A stretch of DNA of 64,000 nucleotides from Methanohalobium evestigatum Z-7303 (GTDB lineage Archaea > Halobacteriota > Methanosarcinia > Methanosarcinales > Methanosarcinaceae). The position numbers and the translations under genes are program-made. Below, piece after piece: positions 18,406 through 28,185 of this stretch (positions within the stretch are counted from its first letter, which is position 1; every line of letters begins with the position of its first letter). The notes beneath the pieces were generated by a model. It saw nothing but the letters and a program-made list of their open reading frames with translations. It made no database searches and had not been told where the DNA came from. The stretch covers positions 558,001-622,000 of the forward strand of contig NC_014253.1 of NCBI RefSeq assembly GCF_000196655.1, in the 5' to 3' direction.

Positions 18406-21048
18406 TTATTGCTGTCCGGTTGATTCTTCACTTTCTTTTTCTTCAGTGCTTTGTGTTTTCTCAATATTAATCACAATACCGTTTTCATCGGAATCAACTT
18501 TAACTGTTGACCTTTCGGGTACATACCCTGAAATAATCGATTTGGCAACTTCGGTTTCAACCTCATTCTGGATAACACGCTGTAGAGGTCTTGCACCGTA
18601 GGTTTCACTATATCCTTCTTCTGCAAGATATTGTTTGGCTTTGTCTGTAATCTCAAGTTTGAGTCTCTGGTGTATAAGCCTTTCTGCCAAGTCTTGTACC
18701 TTGATATCTACAATTTCAACAAGTTGTTCTTTTGTCAATGGACGGAAGATTGCAACCTCATCGATACGGTTCAAGAACTCGGGTCTGAAATGTTTGCTCA
18801 GTTCATTCTGAGCCATGGATTTCATTTTACTATAATCTGCACCGTTTTCAAGTTGTTCATGTACATAATCCACAAAGATATTTGAAGTCATTATGATTAT
18901 CGTGTTCTTGAAATCCACTGTCCTTCCTTGGGCATCGGTAAGGCGGCCGTCATCCAGTATTTGTAGCATGATATTGAATACATCATGATGTGCCTTTTCA
19001 ATTTCATCAAAGAGTATCACAGAGTAGGGTCTGCGCCTGATTGCTTCTGTAAGCTGACCGCCTTCTTCATATCCTACATAACCCGGTGGTGCTCCTATCA
19101 TCCGGGATACAGTGTGTTTCTCCATATATTCGGACATATCAAGACGTACCATATTGTTTTCATTATCGAAGAGGTCAGCCGCCAGAGCCTTTGCAAGTTC
19201 GGTTTTACCTACACCTGTGGGTCCGAGGAATATGAAACTTCCAATTGGTTTATCCGGGTCTTTGATACCAGCATGTGCACGTACTACAGCATCAGAAACT
19301 GCTTTTACAGCCTCATCCTGACCAACCACTCTATTATGTAGTCTGTCTTCCAGATGAGTGAGTTTTTCACGTTCCCCTTCCATCAGTTTGGTTACCGGTA
19401 TACTGGTCCACTCGCTAACAACTTCAGCAATATCCTCTTCATCAACTTCTTCTCTGAGAAGCATCTCATCCTGCATCTGATGAAGTTCTTCTTCCTTTTC
19501 CTCATACTGGCGCTGGAGAGGTATCAATGTACCGTATTTCAATCTTGATGCAAGTTCAAAGTCGTTATCATTTTCTGCACGTTCAAGCTGTGTTTTGGTA
19601 TCCTCTATCTGTTCTTTGAATGAACGCAGTTCTGAAATTATTTCCTTTTCTTTCTGCCACTGTTCTCTTAGAGTCTTGGATTGCTCACGGATATTTGATA
19701 ACTCTTTTTCAAGGCTTTCAAGTCGTTCTTTGGATGCTGGGTCTGTTTCTTTTTTCAAAGCTTCACGCTCAATTTCAAGCTGTGTAATTTTTCGGTCGAC
19801 CTCATCGAGTTGTGTGGGTTTGCTGTCAATCTGGGTTCTGACGTTTGCCGCCGCCTCATCCACAAGGTCGATTGCTTTGTCTGGTAGGAAACGTTCCGAT
19901 ATATAGCGGTCGCTCAAAACGGCTGCTTCTACAAGTGCAGAGTCTTTAATCCTGACTCCATGGTGGACTTCATATCTCTCCTTAAGTCCGCGAAGGATTG
20001 ATATGGTATCCTCTACATCTGGTTCCCCGACCATTACCGGCATAAACCTGCGCTCAAGAGCTGCATCTTTTTCTATGTTTTTGCGGTATTCATCCAGAGT
20101 TGTTGCCCCTATACAGTGAAGTTCTCCACGTGCAAGCATGGGTTTTAACAAATTGCTTGCATCCATCGAACCTTCTGCAGCACCTGCTCCTACAACTGTG
20201 TGCAGTTCATCAATAAACAGAATTATCTGACCTTCTGATTCTGATACTTCTTTAAGCACCGATTTCAAACGGTCTTCGAATTCACCCCGATATTTTGCAC
20301 CTGCTATAAGAGCCCCCATATCAAGGGCAATAATCCGTTTATTTGCCATATCTTCGGGAACATCTCCATTTGCAACTCTTTGTGCAAGCCCTTCAACAAT
20401 CGCGGTTTTACCTACACCCGCTTCACCGATAAGTACCGGGTTGTTCTTTCTACGGCGTGAAAGAATCTTTACAGTATGTCTTATTTCTCTGTCTCTTCCT
20501 ATCACAGGATCAAGTTTACCCTGTTTTGCAAGTTCTGTAAAATCGATACCGTATTTTTCAAGGGCTTCATAGGTCTCTTCCGGATTTTCAGTTGTCACTT
20601 TTTTATCCCCTCTAATCTCTTTTAATACCTGTTGCAGATATTCCCGAGTCACACCAGCGTTTGACAGAATTTTACCACTGGAGCTGTCAGACTCTTTGAG
20701 TAATCCAAATAACAGATGTTCTACACTTACGTATTCATCACCCATCTGTTCTGCTTCTTTGCCTGCTGTATCAAGCACCCGTTTAAGTCTCTGGCTCATG
20801 TATACCTGTTCACTGCCAGGACCCGAAACACTTGGTGATTCAGAAAGCGCTTTTTCCACTTTCTTGATTATTGTTTCTGGTGAAATGTCCATTTTTTGCA
20901 GGATACGCGGTATCAAACCATCTTTTTGCTCAAGTAATGCAAGAAGTAAATGCTCACAGTCAATTTGTTGATGACGATATCGTGCTGCAATAGTTGTCGA
21001 ATTCTGGAGTGCTTCATATGTTTTTTGTGTAAAATTCTCCCCGTTCAT
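18406..21048 (-). CDS. clpB: ClpB disaggregase (Hsp100)
   Basis: An 880-residue ATP-driven protein disaggregase. Order: N-domain repeats (1-145), AAA1 with Walker A GEAGVGKT (208-215), a long middle-domain coiled coil (about 400-540), AAA2 with GPTGVGKTE (about 610), and a C-terminal small domain; the protein ends STGQQ. It has all parts of bacterial ClpB, which normally works with DnaK; no dnaK is in this window. ClpB is patchy in archaea and likely came by transfer. The ribosome-binding site GGTGATAGGA precedes the ATG. Confidence 0.96.
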   Translation of the reverse strand: MNGENFTQKTYEALQNSTTIAARYRHQQIDCEHLLLALLEQKDGLIPRILQKMDISPETIIKKVEKALSESPSVSGPGSEQVYMSQRLKRVLDTAGKEAEQMGDEYVSVEHLLFGLLKESDSSSGKILSNAGVTREYLQQVLKEIRGDKKVTTENPEETYEALEKYGIDFTELAKQGKLDPVIGRDREIRHTVKILSRRRKNNPVLIGEAGVGKTAIVEGLAQRVANGDVPEDMANKRIIALDMGALIAGAKYRGEFEDRLKSVLKEVSESEGQIILFIDELHTVVGAGAAEGSMDASNLLKPMLARGELHCIGATTLDEYRKNIEKDAALERRFMPVMVGEPDVEDTISILRGLKERYEVHHGVRIKDSALVEAAVLSDRYISERFLPDKAIDLVDEAAANVRTQIDSKPTQLDEVDRKITQLEIEREALKKETDPASKERLESLEKELSNIREQSKTLREQWQKEKEIISELRSFKEQIEDTKTQLERAENDNDFELASRLKYGTLIPLQRQYEEKEEELHQMQDEMLLREEVDEEDIAEVVSEWTSIPVTKLMEGEREKLTHLEDRLHNRVVGQDEAVKAVSDAVVRAHAGIKDPDKPIGSFIFLGPTGVGKTELAKALAADLFDNENNMVRLDMSEYMEKHTVSRMIGAPPGYVGYEEGGQLTEAIRRRPYSVILFDEIEKAHHDVFNIMLQILDDGRLTDAQGRTVDFKNTIIIMTSNIFVDYVHEQLENGADYSKMKSMAQNELSKHFRPEFLNRIDEVAIFRPLTKEQLVEIVDIKVQDLAERLIHQRLKLEITDKAKQYLAEEGYSETYGARPLQRVIQNEVETEVAKSIISGYVPERSTVKVDSDENGIVINIEKTQSTEEKESEESTGQQ

Positions 21049-21254
21049 TTCCTATCACCGATAATAATCCTGATTAGGTAATTAGATGATATGTTAATTT
21101 GATAATGAAGTTTTGTTAAACAATAATATATGGATTTGTTCTTCTATATAAAAGATTTGGTGTAAAAGGAAGTTATTAATTGAAAGAATTAATATGCACA
21201 GAAAGATAGTAACCAAAATATATATAAAGAAATAATAAGTAATAAAAATCCAAT

Positions 21255-21623
21255 ATGCCAAGATACAAAACACATATAACTGCTGGAGCAATTTCGGGCT
21301 TGATAGTATTACTGATCCTTGGTAAAATTCATAGTATAACAATAAGCCCATTACTAAGTATAATAGCTATATTATTTTCTGTAATGGGTTCTACACTTCC
21401 TGATAAAATAGAACCAGCAAAAAACAGCAAACATAGAAAGTTTTTCCACTCAAAAATTATCCTTATTGCTACAAGTTACCTGCTATATGAAATATTTAAC
21501 ACTGGAACCACAGCGTATTTCAATGAAAATATACTAAGCTTATATACAGGATTTATTTTAGCAGGTTATCTGTCCCACCTGATACTGGATGCAACTACAC
21601 CCTCAGGGCTTCCACTGTTTTAA
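21255..21623 (+). CDS. YdjM/DUF457-like membrane hydrolase family, short form
   Basis: A 122-residue membrane protein with three to four helices. Conserved histidine and aspartate positions of the family are visible: THITAGAISG near the start, HRKFFHS near residue 60, and LSHLILDATTPSGLPLF at the C-terminus. The family is predicted to be metal-dependent membrane hydrolases; no substrate is known. Transcribed alone, divergent from clpB; 206 bases between them hold AT-rich promoter sequence. Confidence 0.75.
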   Translation: MPRYKTHITAGAISGLIVLLILGKIHSITISPLLSIIAILFSVMGSTLPDKIEPAKNSKHRKFFHSKIILIATSYLLYEIFNTGTTAYFNENILSLYTGFILAGYLSHLILDATTPSGLPLF

Positions 21624-21691
21624 TATATTAATAAAAATATCAAGAGTAATGCATTTATATAAATATTACAAATTAATATACAGGAGTTTTT

Positions 21692-22159
21692 ATGGCTGAC
21701 TGGATTTCTCGTTTAAATAAAATACTTGAAGGAAAAGAAAACAAAGAAAAAACCTCTTTAGAATCAAGCACCTCGGATGCAGATACAAGGTATCAAATAA
21801 TCGGTTTTATTGAAAACGCAGTAATTCCAGCATTTACAGAACTCAAAAAAGAACTCGAAAACAAAGGTCGTAAAGTTGTTATAGATGAACCTGAAGACCT
21901 TGAAGACAGGTCCTCAATAACCGCATCTATTACTGTTTACAAAGATGATGAAGAAGAATTCTATTATGCTATACAAGGAAAACCCTATCAGAAAATGAAT
22001 TTTGCTTTTCCATATCAACCGGATGACAAACCAAGTTACTGTAAGGCTGTAATTCTTTTAAGAAGTGGTGTTCAGGGTAAAATAGACATAAAAAAATATT
22101 CAAAAGAAGATATAATTCAAAACTTTTTAGATGAATATTCAAAATGGATTATTTTTTAA
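21692..22159 (+). CDS. Hypothetical soluble protein
   Basis: A 155-residue protein I do not recognise. The N-terminal 35 residues are charged and low in complexity (ILEGKENKEKTSLESSTSD), followed by a compact alpha/beta part with many aromatic residues (EEFYYAIQGKPYQKMNFAFPYQ). No signal peptide or membrane segment. CAGGAG precedes the ATG. It ends four bases before the convergent marker 12 gene. Confidence 0.6.
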   Translation: MADWISRLNKILEGKENKEKTSLESSTSDADTRYQIIGFIENAVIPAFTELKKELENKGRKVVIDEPEDLEDRSSITASITVYKDDEEEFYYAIQGKPYQKMNFAFPYQPDDKPSYCKAVILLRSGVQGKIDIKKYSKEDIIQNFLDEYSKWIIF

Positions 22160-22162
22160 TTT

Positions 22163-23152
22163 TTAATAGTTGACATCCAGCCCAAGAATTTCTGTTGCAC
22201 CAGAAACAATATCTCTGGCAATTTCTGCACATCCTATAGCTGCACTCCATCTGCCAAGAACATAAGGCTTTATACCAAGATGGTAATGGATTTTATCAAC
22301 TACATATTCTACCTCACCAACTGAACCTGCAAGATATATATTACCTTCCAGTTCAGGTTTCAAATCAGAGAGTAATACCTATATACTTTTAATTTCCATT
22401 GCAGCAAAAAGTGATATTGTATCAAGTGCAAGAACTGCTTCAGGATTATTTTTATCGACTGCATCAAGTAGAGTTTGCAAATCAGTATACAGTGTACGTT
22501 TCAATACACCAGCGTTCATGAACGCTTCGTTTGCTGAATATAAGCCCGAATCAACATCTCGTATAGCCTGCAAATCCATTGGACCATGCTGTAAACCGGG
22601 TGCAAAAATACAAGCATCAATTGCACCTGCAATTTTTTTATTTGATACACCCAATGTAACTGTATTAGAACTAATATCTGAAACGATAAAATCATCATCA
22701 TGATTGAGGCATCGGGCATGGTATGCTATACCCACTTTTTCAGGGCTGGTAGAGTGTGAAAATATATTCATACGCTGGTCTGTATTACTTCCTGTATGTA
22801 TACCGGGAATTACCACTGCAGGAATGTCTGAATTTTTGATTGCATCAAAAATTTTTGCTCCCCCTCCTGTTTTTTTACCTGCCCCTTCGATACTTCTAAC
22901 ACCTCTTGAATCAACATTTTTAATATTCTCGATACTGTTGATATCATCGCCCATTGAATATGTGACAGCCATAAGTTCAACATTCTCTTTACTAACATCA
23001 AAGCTATCCATAATGTAGTCAATAATATCAGATTCGTTCATAGATGCAGCATTGTCACGGGGCAATTCAAACCTGTAAGAATCAGTATCTTCATCCTCTG
23101 TAATAGATGCAAAGCGTATTGCATTTGTACCATGATCAATACCGATAAACAT
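22163..23152 (-). CDS. mmp12: Methanogenesis marker protein 12 with an internal TAG codon (possible pyrrolysine)
   Basis: The frame starts MFIGIDHGTNAIRFASI, an actin/hexokinase-type (ASKHA) nucleotide-binding signature, and runs 257 codons to TAG (22381-22379), then continues in the same frame (VLLSDLKPELEGNIYLAGSVGE) for 71 more to TAA at 22163. The downstream part completes the ASKHA fold (LAGSVGEVEYV and the C-terminal RWSAAIGCAEIARDI), so a full protein of 329 residues needs TAG read as an amino acid. TAG decoding as pyrrolysine is established in Methanosarcinaceae; whether it occurs here is inference. The alternative is a recent nonsense mutation. Confidence 0.82.
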
Positions 23153-23166
23153 TATTACACATACCC

Positions 23167-23526
23167 TTATTTATCCTGTAGCATTTCGTTTAATTCGTCC
23201 ATAACGCGTTTCCCTTCTACAGTATCTCCTACAGTGGTTATAATCCGCAATTCTTGGGTAGATGTTCCTTGAGAAACAACCAGCCTCAGGTTTCCCCGTT
23301 TATCACAGCGTAAAGCTTTGGCAGAAAACGCTCCGCCTGGTACACCTTTTTTTGCTTTTACTTGAATAACAGCCGGTATTATTTTTTTCACTTCTGGATG
23401 AGAACCAATGATATGGATTATTCTTCTCCCCTGACGACCGCCGATGATAGTAGAATGTGAACCACCCAGCTTATCATAGGGTGATTCGTCAGCAGAGGTT
23501 ACATTTTTTTTCTGTTCATCCCTCAT
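23167..23526 (-). CDS. DUF2103 predicted metal-binding protein
   Basis: A 119-residue protein with the family signature KLGGSHSTIIGG and a later HIIGSHPEVKKIIP; the histidines and the single cysteine in LRCDKRG suggest metal binding. Family DUF2103 is archaeal with no known function. It lies 14 bases upstream of the marker 12 gene on the same strand, and downstream of the ACT gene, so the three may share transcripts. Confidence 0.72.
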   Translation of the reverse strand: MRDEQKKNVTSADESPYDKLGGSHSTIIGGRQGRRIIHIIGSHPEVKKIIPAVIQVKAKKGVPGGAFSAKALRCDKRGNLRLVVSQGTSTQELRIITTVGDTVEGKRVMDELNEMLQDK

Positions 23527-23547
23527 TTTTAAACCTTCATCCCTTAT

Positions 23548-23991
23548 TCAGAGATGCTTAATTTCTTCCATATCAACCAATTTGAAACTGGCATCATCCA
23601 GTACACTAATAGCTCCCTTGATATCATCAACACGTACTATCAACAGGGCTTTTTCGGTTTTTGTAACAAAAGCGTAGGAATAATCGATATTAATTCCGCG
23701 TTTACCCAGACTATTTGCAATATTGGATAAACTACCCGGTACATCTTCCATCTCTATACCAAGTACATTTGTTTCAGAAACTGTAAATCCGGTGTTGTGA
23801 AGTGATTCATAGGCTTTATCCGGATTATCCACCACCATTCGTATAATACCAAACTCACCGGCTTCTGCTATATTAAAAGCCCTGATATTAACATCGGCAT
23901 TTTTGAGTTTGTCCGCTATATCTGCAAGTCTTCCCGGTTTGTTTTCTGCAAATATGGAAATTTGTTTTAATATATTATCTTCGGTATCCAT
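23548..23991 (-). CDS. Tandem ACT-domain regulatory protein
   Basis: A 147-residue protein made of two ACT domains: ISIFAENKPGRLADIAD (first) and IEMEDVPGSLSNIANSLG (second), each with the ligand-binding Gly-Arg/Ser-Leu turn. ACT domains bind amino acids. Pairing with phenylacetate-CoA ligase, as here (32 bases downstream of it), is conserved in methanogens and suggests sensing of an aromatic or branched-chain amino acid. Start ATG at 23991 follows GGGTGTTT. Confidence 0.85.
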   Translation of the reverse strand: MDTEDNILKQISIFAENKPGRLADIADKLKNADVNIRAFNIAEAGEFGIIRMVVDNPDKAYESLHNTGFTVSETNVLGIEMEDVPGSLSNIANSLGKRGINIDYSYAFVTKTEKALLIVRVDDIKGAISVLDDASFKLVDMEEIKHL

Positions 23992-24035
23992 GTAAACACC
24001 CACATAACCAATTTTTTAATAATACCCAATCACTG

Positions 24036-25337
24036 TTATAGGTTTCGATTATCAATAACTTTCTTGGATTTACCTACAGTCCTTGGAAGGGAACCCTGTT
24101 CAACAAGTTCTACCTTAACTGAAACATTCAGTACACTCTTAAGAGCAGACTCCACCTTTTTCTCAAGGGATATGATGTCATTCACCTTATCACTGAATGC
24201 TGTATCGGTCATTTCAATCTGCACATTCATCATATCCATTTCATTGACCCTGTCAACTATTATCTGGAAATGTTCACCTACCTCTGGTATATTCATAAGC
24301 ACAGCTTCAATCTGACCAGGGAATACGTTGACACCCCGAACAACAAGCATATCGTCCACTCTTCCAGTAATTCTTGTAATCCTTGGATGAGTACGTCCGC
24401 ATTCACAGGGTTCACTGTTTAAAGCTGTAAGGTCTCCGACTCTATATCTGATTAGGGGAAGCGCTTCTTTTGAAAGGGTTGTTATTACAAGTTCACCTCT
24501 TTCACCATCTGGCAGCGCCTTTCCTGTATCAGGGTCTATGATTTCGACAAGGAACTGGTCTGCCCATATGTGGATACCGTCCTGATATTTACATTCGGTA
24601 AATAACGGACCACTCAATTCTGATGTTCCGAAGATATCATAGGCTTTAATACCGGTTGTATCCTCTATCCGTTTACGCATCTCTTCTGACCACGGTTCTG
24701 CTCCGAGTATACCAATCTTTAAATCGGTGTCCTTTTTGATATTAATATTCATCTTCTTTGCAGCTTCATTCATATACAGCATATAGGACGGTGTACAGGC
24801 TATGACGCTTGTCCCCAAATCTTGCATTAATTCAATCTGTCTTCCTGTATTACCAGCACTTGTTGGGAGTACCGAAGCTGACACCTCCTCAGCTCCGTAA
24901 TGTAATCCAAGACCACCTGTAAAAAGTCCATAGCCGTAGCTTACCTGCATGTTGTCCCCTCGACCTATCCCAATTGATGTTAGGGCTCTTGCAAGCGAGT
25001 TAGCCCAGCCGTTGATATCATTTCTTGTATATCCCACAACTGTAGGTTTTCCAGATGTTCCTGATGATGCATGGAAACGTACAAGCTGTGTATTCGGTAC
25101 ACAAAACATTCCAGTAGGATAATTATCACGCAAATCCTGTTTATAGGTAAAAGGAATTTTTTTTACATCTTCAAGTGAATTTATATCTTCTGGTTTTATA
25201 CCGGCATCATCGAGCCGTTTTTTATAAAAAGGAGAATGGTTGTAAACATAATTTAAAAGTTGTTTTAATTTATGTTCCTGTAATTGTCTTAATTCATCAA
25301 TCGGCATTCGTTCAATATGTGGGTCCCAGTATTCCAT
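24036..25337 (-). CDS. Phenylacetate-CoA ligase family enzyme
   Basis: A 433-residue adenylate-forming CoA ligase close to PaaK. The phosphate-binding loop is FHASSGTSGKPTVVGYT (about residue 92), with YDIFGTSELSGP and the hinge GRVDDMLVVRGVNVFP typical of the family, and a C-terminal lysine region VGKSKKV. Methanogen homologues probably activate aryl acids such as phenylacetate or indoleacetate, feeding reductive aromatic amino acid synthesis with 2-oxoacid ferredoxin oxidoreductases. It is cotranscribed with the ACT protein. Confidence 0.92.
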   Translation of the reverse strand: MEYWDPHIERMPIDELRQLQEHKLKQLLNYVYNHSPFYKKRLDDAGIKPEDINSLEDVKKIPFTYKQDLRDNYPTGMFCVPNTQLVRFHASSGTSGKPTVVGYTRNDINGWANSLARALTSIGIGRGDNMQVSYGYGLFTGGLGLHYGAEEVSASVLPTSAGNTGRQIELMQDLGTSVIACTPSYMLYMNEAAKKMNINIKKDTDLKIGILGAEPWSEEMRKRIEDTTGIKAYDIFGTSELSGPLFTECKYQDGIHIWADQFLVEIIDPDTGKALPDGERGELVITTLSKEALPLIRYRVGDLTALNSEPCECGRTHPRITRITGRVDDMLVVRGVNVFPGQIEAVLMNIPEVGEHFQIIVDRVNEMDMMNVQIEMTDTAFSDKVNDIISLEKKVESALKSVLNVSVKVELVEQGSLPRTVGKSKKVIDNRNL

Positions 25338-25400
25338 TGTATTCCTGCCTGTTTTTTATAAACGGATAATTTTTACTGATTAGCAGAATAATTGTAATAA

Positions 25401-26393
25401 TTAATGGTTTTCATTTTTAACAGTTTCTTTTTTTAGTGTTTCAAGTACTCGCATTTTACATTCTGAAAGAATCTGGTTAACATCGGTTACGACATCGATA
25501 CCTGCAGCTCCCGGATGACCACCGCCTGTGCCACAGTAATTTTCACTTATATCTTCCATTATTTTACCAAGATTTACACCCGAATTTACCGCATCACGTC
25601 TGGCACGCGCACTGACTCTTATACTACCATCACAGGTTGTAGCTACAAAAGCCACATCAGCCCCTATGTTAATTAACATTGAGGATGCTGCACCTCCAAA
25701 AGAACTTACATTCGATGTTACCACCAACCATTCATTCACACGATCAATTTCCAGTCTTTGTGCAGATTTTAACATTGCTATACGCAATGATATATCCTGA
25801 GGAGCTGCAGCCATCATCTCAAGTACTTCAGCGTACTCCACCCCGCTTGCCTCTATTATCTCTGCAAGGTTTCTAAAAGTACTTGAATTTGCATGTTTAA
25901 AATGGCCGGTATCAGTAATAATACCTGATATAAGCCCTATAGCAGTTCGGCGGGTAATGGGTGCTCCCATTGATTTTAATACTTTAAAAACTATTTCTGC
26001 TGTTGATGTCGCTCTGGTATGCAGATAAAAATCAGCTTTTTCAGTTAACGCTGTTGTTGAATGATGGTCTATAACACAGTAATTGGGTAATTCTATATCA
26101 TTTAACTGTGAACTTGTGGATGTATCCACCACGACTACAAATTCGTAACTTTGTGGGTCTGGTTCATCCACAACTTCAATATTTAACCTATCAACAAGCA
26201 GTGCTGCAAGTCTGTTGCATCCTTCTACAAGTCCTACTGTTCCACCTACAGCTTCAGAAAGTGCAAATGCGCTACTTACTGCATCCGGATCTGCGTTTCG
26301 GTGACATAAAAATAAAATATTATGATAGTCCAGGAGTCTGCTGTAAAACTCCGTTTCATCGACCTGCATTTGCACCTCTCGATGGTATGCCAT
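25401..26393 (-). CDS. DHH-family phosphoesterase (NrnA/RecJ-like)
   Basis: A 330-residue DHH/DHHA1 phosphoesterase. Metal-binding motifs are CHRNADPDAVSS, VVVDTSTSS and the DHH triad in VIDHHSTT; the DHHA1 domain ends in CGTGGGHPGAAGI. Such enzymes degrade nanoRNA or cyclic dinucleotides with Mn2+. It has no CBS domains. It lies between the ligase and the prefoldin gene. Confidence 0.88.
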   Translation of the reverse strand: MAYHREVQMQVDETEFYSRLLDYHNILFLCHRNADPDAVSSAFALSEAVGGTVGLVEGCNRLAALLVDRLNIEVVDEPDPQSYEFVVVVDTSTSSQLNDIELPNYCVIDHHSTTALTEKADFYLHTRATSTAEIVFKVLKSMGAPITRRTAIGLISGIITDTGHFKHANSSTFRNLAEIIEASGVEYAEVLEMMAAAPQDISLRIAMLKSAQRLEIDRVNEWLVVTSNVSSFGGAASSMLINIGADVAFVATTCDGSIRVSARARRDAVNSGVNLGKIMEDISENYCGTGGGHPGAAGIDVVTDVNQILSECKMRVLETLKKETVKNENH

Positions 26394-26449
26394 AATGATA
26401 TACCTATGGCTTACTGTTATCTAATATGCACATTACACCTCAACCGGTT

Positions 26450-26818
26450 TTACTGTGCCTGACCACCCTGCTGCTGTTTACCCATTGACTGCTGGAGTTG
26501 TTCTTGGAGCTGTTTGAATCGCTTTGAGATACGTTCTTCCTGACGGTTGATAGACTGGAGTCTCAGTGAAAGATTTTCTTTTTGTTCTTCCAGTTTTTCA
26601 ATTGCATCATCTCTGGTGGTTTTTACCTGAACATTCCCCACCATTCTGTACACTGTTGCATCTTCTGGCAGTTTATTTAATTCTTCAAGCGCTTTTTCAG
26701 TCTCTTTTTGAGATGATTCCACCTGATTTTTCTGTACTGCTAACGACTGTGCCTGCTGTTGCAATTGTTGTAATTGCGACATCTGATTCTGTGCCTGTGG
26801 AGGTAATTCCTGACTCAT
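26450..26818 (-). CDS. pfdB: Prefoldin beta subunit
   Basis: A 122-residue coiled-coil chaperone subunit: long N- and C-terminal coils flanking a short beta hairpin (LPEDATVYRMVGNVQVKTTR). Prefoldin hands unfolded proteins to the thermosome. The C-terminus is glutamine-rich (QQSMGKQQQGGQAQ). Standard archaeal neighbour of Pcc1 and Brix genes. Confidence 0.95.
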   Translation of the reverse strand: MSQELPPQAQNQMSQLQQLQQQAQSLAVQKNQVESSQKETEKALEELNKLPEDATVYRMVGNVQVKTTRDDAIEKLEEQKENLSLRLQSINRQEERISKRFKQLQEQLQQSMGKQQQGGQAQ

Positions 26819-26891
26819 TTAGTTTCACCTGTTATTGCAATTAACTTGAAATGATTTGAATGTTTCCATGATAATAAAAATCTACTTAAAT

Positions 26892-27167
26892 TTACCTGTA
26901 TTCTTCATTAAAAAAAGGCTGTGAGACCTCTCCAATTTCATATGCTATCTGCACCAAACGAAGCCAGGTGTTCAGAGCAGACCTCATGGATACAGAGTCA
27001 TTTGCTGTTATGTTTAATAATAGACCTGTGTCAGTAACAGAAATATCAACAACTGACCTTTCAAAATCATTGGATTCTGATTCCGGCAACACTGCCCTGT
27101 AGATATTTTCTGCATCATCTATTTCAAATATGGATTCGGCTGTAACCCTCATATCAAACACCATCAT
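26892..27167 (-). CDS. pcc1: KEOPS complex subunit Pcc1
   Basis: A 91-residue protein of the Pcc1 family, the dimerising subunit of the KEOPS complex that makes N6-threonylcarbamoyladenosine on tRNA. The C-terminal helix SMRSALNTWLRLVQIAYEI is characteristic. It overlaps the end of the Brix gene by 14 bases. A second in-frame ATG three bases later is equally possible as start. Confidence 0.87.
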   Translation of the reverse strand: MMVFDMRVTAESIFEIDDAENIYRAVLPESESNDFERSVVDISVTDTGLLLNITANDSVSMRSALNTWLRLVQIAYEIGEVSQPFFNEEYR

Positions 27168-27627
27168 TTAAAACTCTGTAGCTCTTTATTCTAAAACTAA
27201 ATATCAATTCTCCAGAATCCATAAAATCAATCGAATCCTTATCCACACTTATGCATCTGGTATTACATTGTCCGGAATTTTCTATATATTCAAATGAAAG
27301 TGTTTTTGCAATAGTTTTGGCAATATTATTATCCCCAGAAACAGCTGGAACTTCTTTTTTCCTGTTTACAGATTTAAAATTTTGAGGATAATCTACATTC
27401 ATATAAACGGATAGTTTGTAATTTCCAAACTGGTCAAATATATCAAAACTTCCAGGATTTCCATGAGATTCACCTATCAGCAATACCGGAACACATGGAT
27501 AAATACCAAAAATATCCTCAAAAGAACTTTTTCCACGATTTACATAATCACAGTTTAGAAAACGAGATAAATGTTTGCACAATGTACGGGTTCTGGATGA
27601 GGGTTTACGAGAGGTGGACAGTATCAT
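27154..27627 (-). CDS. Brix-domain ribosome biogenesis protein
   Basis: A 157-residue archaeal Brix/Imp4-like protein beginning MILSTSRKPSSRTRTLCK, the usual opening, with YVNRGKSSFEDI and the sigma70-like motif region. It is thought to assist large-subunit rRNA assembly. It is followed by pcc1 with overlap and preceded by rpo12 and rpl37ae, the conserved order. Confidence 0.9.
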   Translation of the reverse strand: MILSTSRKPSSRTRTLCKHLSRFLNCDYVNRGKSSFEDIFGIYPCVPVLLIGESHGNPGSFDIFDQFGNYKLSVYMNVDYPQNFKSVNRKKEVPAVSGDNNIAKTIAKTLSFEYIENSGQCNTRCISVDKDSIDFMDSGELIFSFRIKSYRVLNDGV

Positions 27628-27696
27628 ATGGACTAAAATAAATTCAATCCCAATATTTAGTTTTCCCGGTATAAAATTAAAAAAAGTAAAGCGTAT

Positions 27697-27834
27697 TTAT
27701 TCTGCTTTGATACGCTTTATAGTAGTTGGACGCTCTTTTACAAGTATACGATGTCCACAGTAAGGGCAACGAATACCTGTGTAATGATAATCAATCTCAA
27801 CTACTTTCTTACATCGTGTGCACTTGTACCCCAT
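27697..27834 (-). CDS. rpo12: RNA polymerase subunit Rpo12 (P)
   Basis: A 45-residue zinc-ribbon subunit: [10 protein letters not shown] and [15 protein letters not shown] give the two cysteine pairs and the conserved basic tail. Rpo12 helps assemble the Rpo3/Rpo10/Rpo11 platform and open the promoter. The ATG lies 5 bases after the rpl37ae stop. Confidence 0.95.
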   Translation of the reverse strand: MGYKCTRCKKVVEIDYHYTGIRCPYCGHRILVKERPTTIKRIKAE

Positions 27835-27839
27835 AGTAT

Positions 27840-28130
27840 TTATTCAACCTCTTCTTCAATAGCTTTCCTGATAGCTCTTGGGACAGTTTTACCCACACTG
27901 GTCTGAGGAGTATAAGTTCCACCTGCAAAGGTATGTCCACATTTGGTACACTCCCAGATTCCTGTTCCTGTTCTTCTTACTGATACACGTGCACAGTTAG
28001 AACATCTGTGCTTTTTATGCATCTGTTCTTCAATATTTGCTATTAATTTACGGTCTTTTCGTCCGTATCTTGTACCAAATCTTCCTGCTGATCTGGTAAC
28101 TCTTCCTTTTGTTCTATATCCTTTTGCCAT
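27840..28130 (-). CDS. rpl37ae: Ribosomal protein L37ae
   Basis: A 96-residue basic protein, with [24 protein letters not shown] containing the four-cysteine zinc finger (CSNC near 42, CTKC near 60). It binds the large-subunit rRNA. It stands between the exosome genes and rpo12, as in most euryarchaea. Confidence 0.95.
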   Translation of the reverse strand: MAKGYRTKGRVTRSAGRFGTRYGRKDRKLIANIEEQMHKKHRCSNCARVSVRRTGTGIWECTKCGHTFAGGTYTPQTSVGKTVPRAIRKAIEEEVE

Positions 28131-28185
28131 ATTATCAACCTTTAGAAATGTGAAAATTACTTTTTATATAATATCGATTAATTGT

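Noticed and set aside
18631-20971. Long plus-strand frames opposite clpB
   Set aside because: They are antisense shadows of a highly conserved gene with biased codons.
22163-22363. Separate short gene after the TAG in marker 12
   Set aside because: It is in the same frame with no spacing, no ribosome-binding site, and completes the fold of the upstream protein.
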